Origin: CAYQUC01 sp048061315
Lineage (GTDB): Bacteria; Pseudomonadota; Gammaproteobacteria; UBA6429; Thiohalophilaceae
Length of the DNA stretch: 6,492 bases
NCBI GenBank assembly: GCA_048061315.1
Contig: JBGMRJ010000124.1
Coordinates: 1-6,492 of the forward strand
Direction: 5' to 3'
Positions 6,456 through 6,492 of this stretch are shown here, piece after piece; position 1 is the first letter of the stretch, and each line of letters opens with the position of its first letter. The notes beneath the pieces are model-generated. The model searched no databases and was not told the origin of the DNA. It saw nothing but the letters and a program-made list of their open reading frames with translations. Both the position numbers and the translations under genes were made by a program.

Positions 6456-6484
6456 ATTAGTGTAAACAGGTGATAATCACTAAT
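6456..6484. repeat. Nested inverted repeats at the right edge
   Basis: ATTAGTG (6456-6462) and CACTAAT (6478-6484) form a 7-bp inverted repeat around 15 bases. The right arm overlaps a perfect palindrome with a single central base, GTGATAATCAC (6470-6480). No U-tract follows, so it is operator-like rather than a terminator. Which gene it would serve cannot be seen, as it is about 390 bases from the ThDP enzyme start. Confidence 0.4.
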
Positions 6485-6492
6485 CGTAAATA

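Larger units (their letters stand above)
6067..6492. other. AT-rich upstream region of the enzyme operon, no gene seen
   Basis: Nothing convincing is encoded here on either strand apart from the doubtful 18-codon N-terminal extension (6067-6120). The region contains the TATCGA array (6213-6240), TGCCGG twice at 6168-6173 and 6190-6195 (22 bases apart, about two helical turns), a promoter candidate, and palindromic sequences near its right end. The right end may belong to the control region or 3' end of a gene outside the window. Confidence 0.6.

Overview
The window looks like AT-rich chromosomal DNA from a Gram-negative bacterium. A TonB-dependent outer-membrane receptor and a classical signal peptide show the Gram-negative envelope. 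The protein style suggests a gammaproteobacterium of moderate to low GC, but this is an impression and not a taxonomic proof. Every supported gene lies on the minus strand, so transcription runs from right to left.

Right part (about 6490 to 2590): an AT-rich upstream region of about 420 bases leads into a tight three-gene operon. The first gene encodes a thiamine-diphosphate (ThDP) enzyme of the acetolactate synthase type. Its best start is an internal ATG with a good Shine-Dalgarno sequence at 6066, not the longest ORF start at 6120. Its stop overlaps by 4 bases (ATGA) the start of a small citrate-synthase/citryl-CoA-lyase-like protein of 278 residues. After 14 bases carrying a strong AAGGAG site comes a second, paralogous citrate-synthase-like protein of 268 residues. 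In both small proteins the positions of the citrate synthase His-His-Asp catalytic triad appear to be replaced in the same or similar way. They are therefore probably a heteromeric pair that no longer does ordinary citrate synthase chemistry. The ThDP enzyme plus the degenerate pair is the part of this window most likely to be an undescribed biochemical system; its substrate cannot be read from the sequence.

Left part (2621 to 1): a 365-base AT-rich intergenic region holds a weak terminator candidate, a 14-bp direct repeat and a candidate promoter. It is followed by a complete 700-residue TonB-dependent receptor and, 19 bases further on, by the beginning of an exported protein that leaves the window at base 1. 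These two probably form a second operon for binding or uptake of an unidentified ligand.

The two operons may be linked. Both upstream regions carry tandem TATCGA motifs at exactly 9-bp spacing, about 150 bases upstream of the first start codon of each unit. This is the only sequence-level hint that the transport and enzyme units share a regulator.
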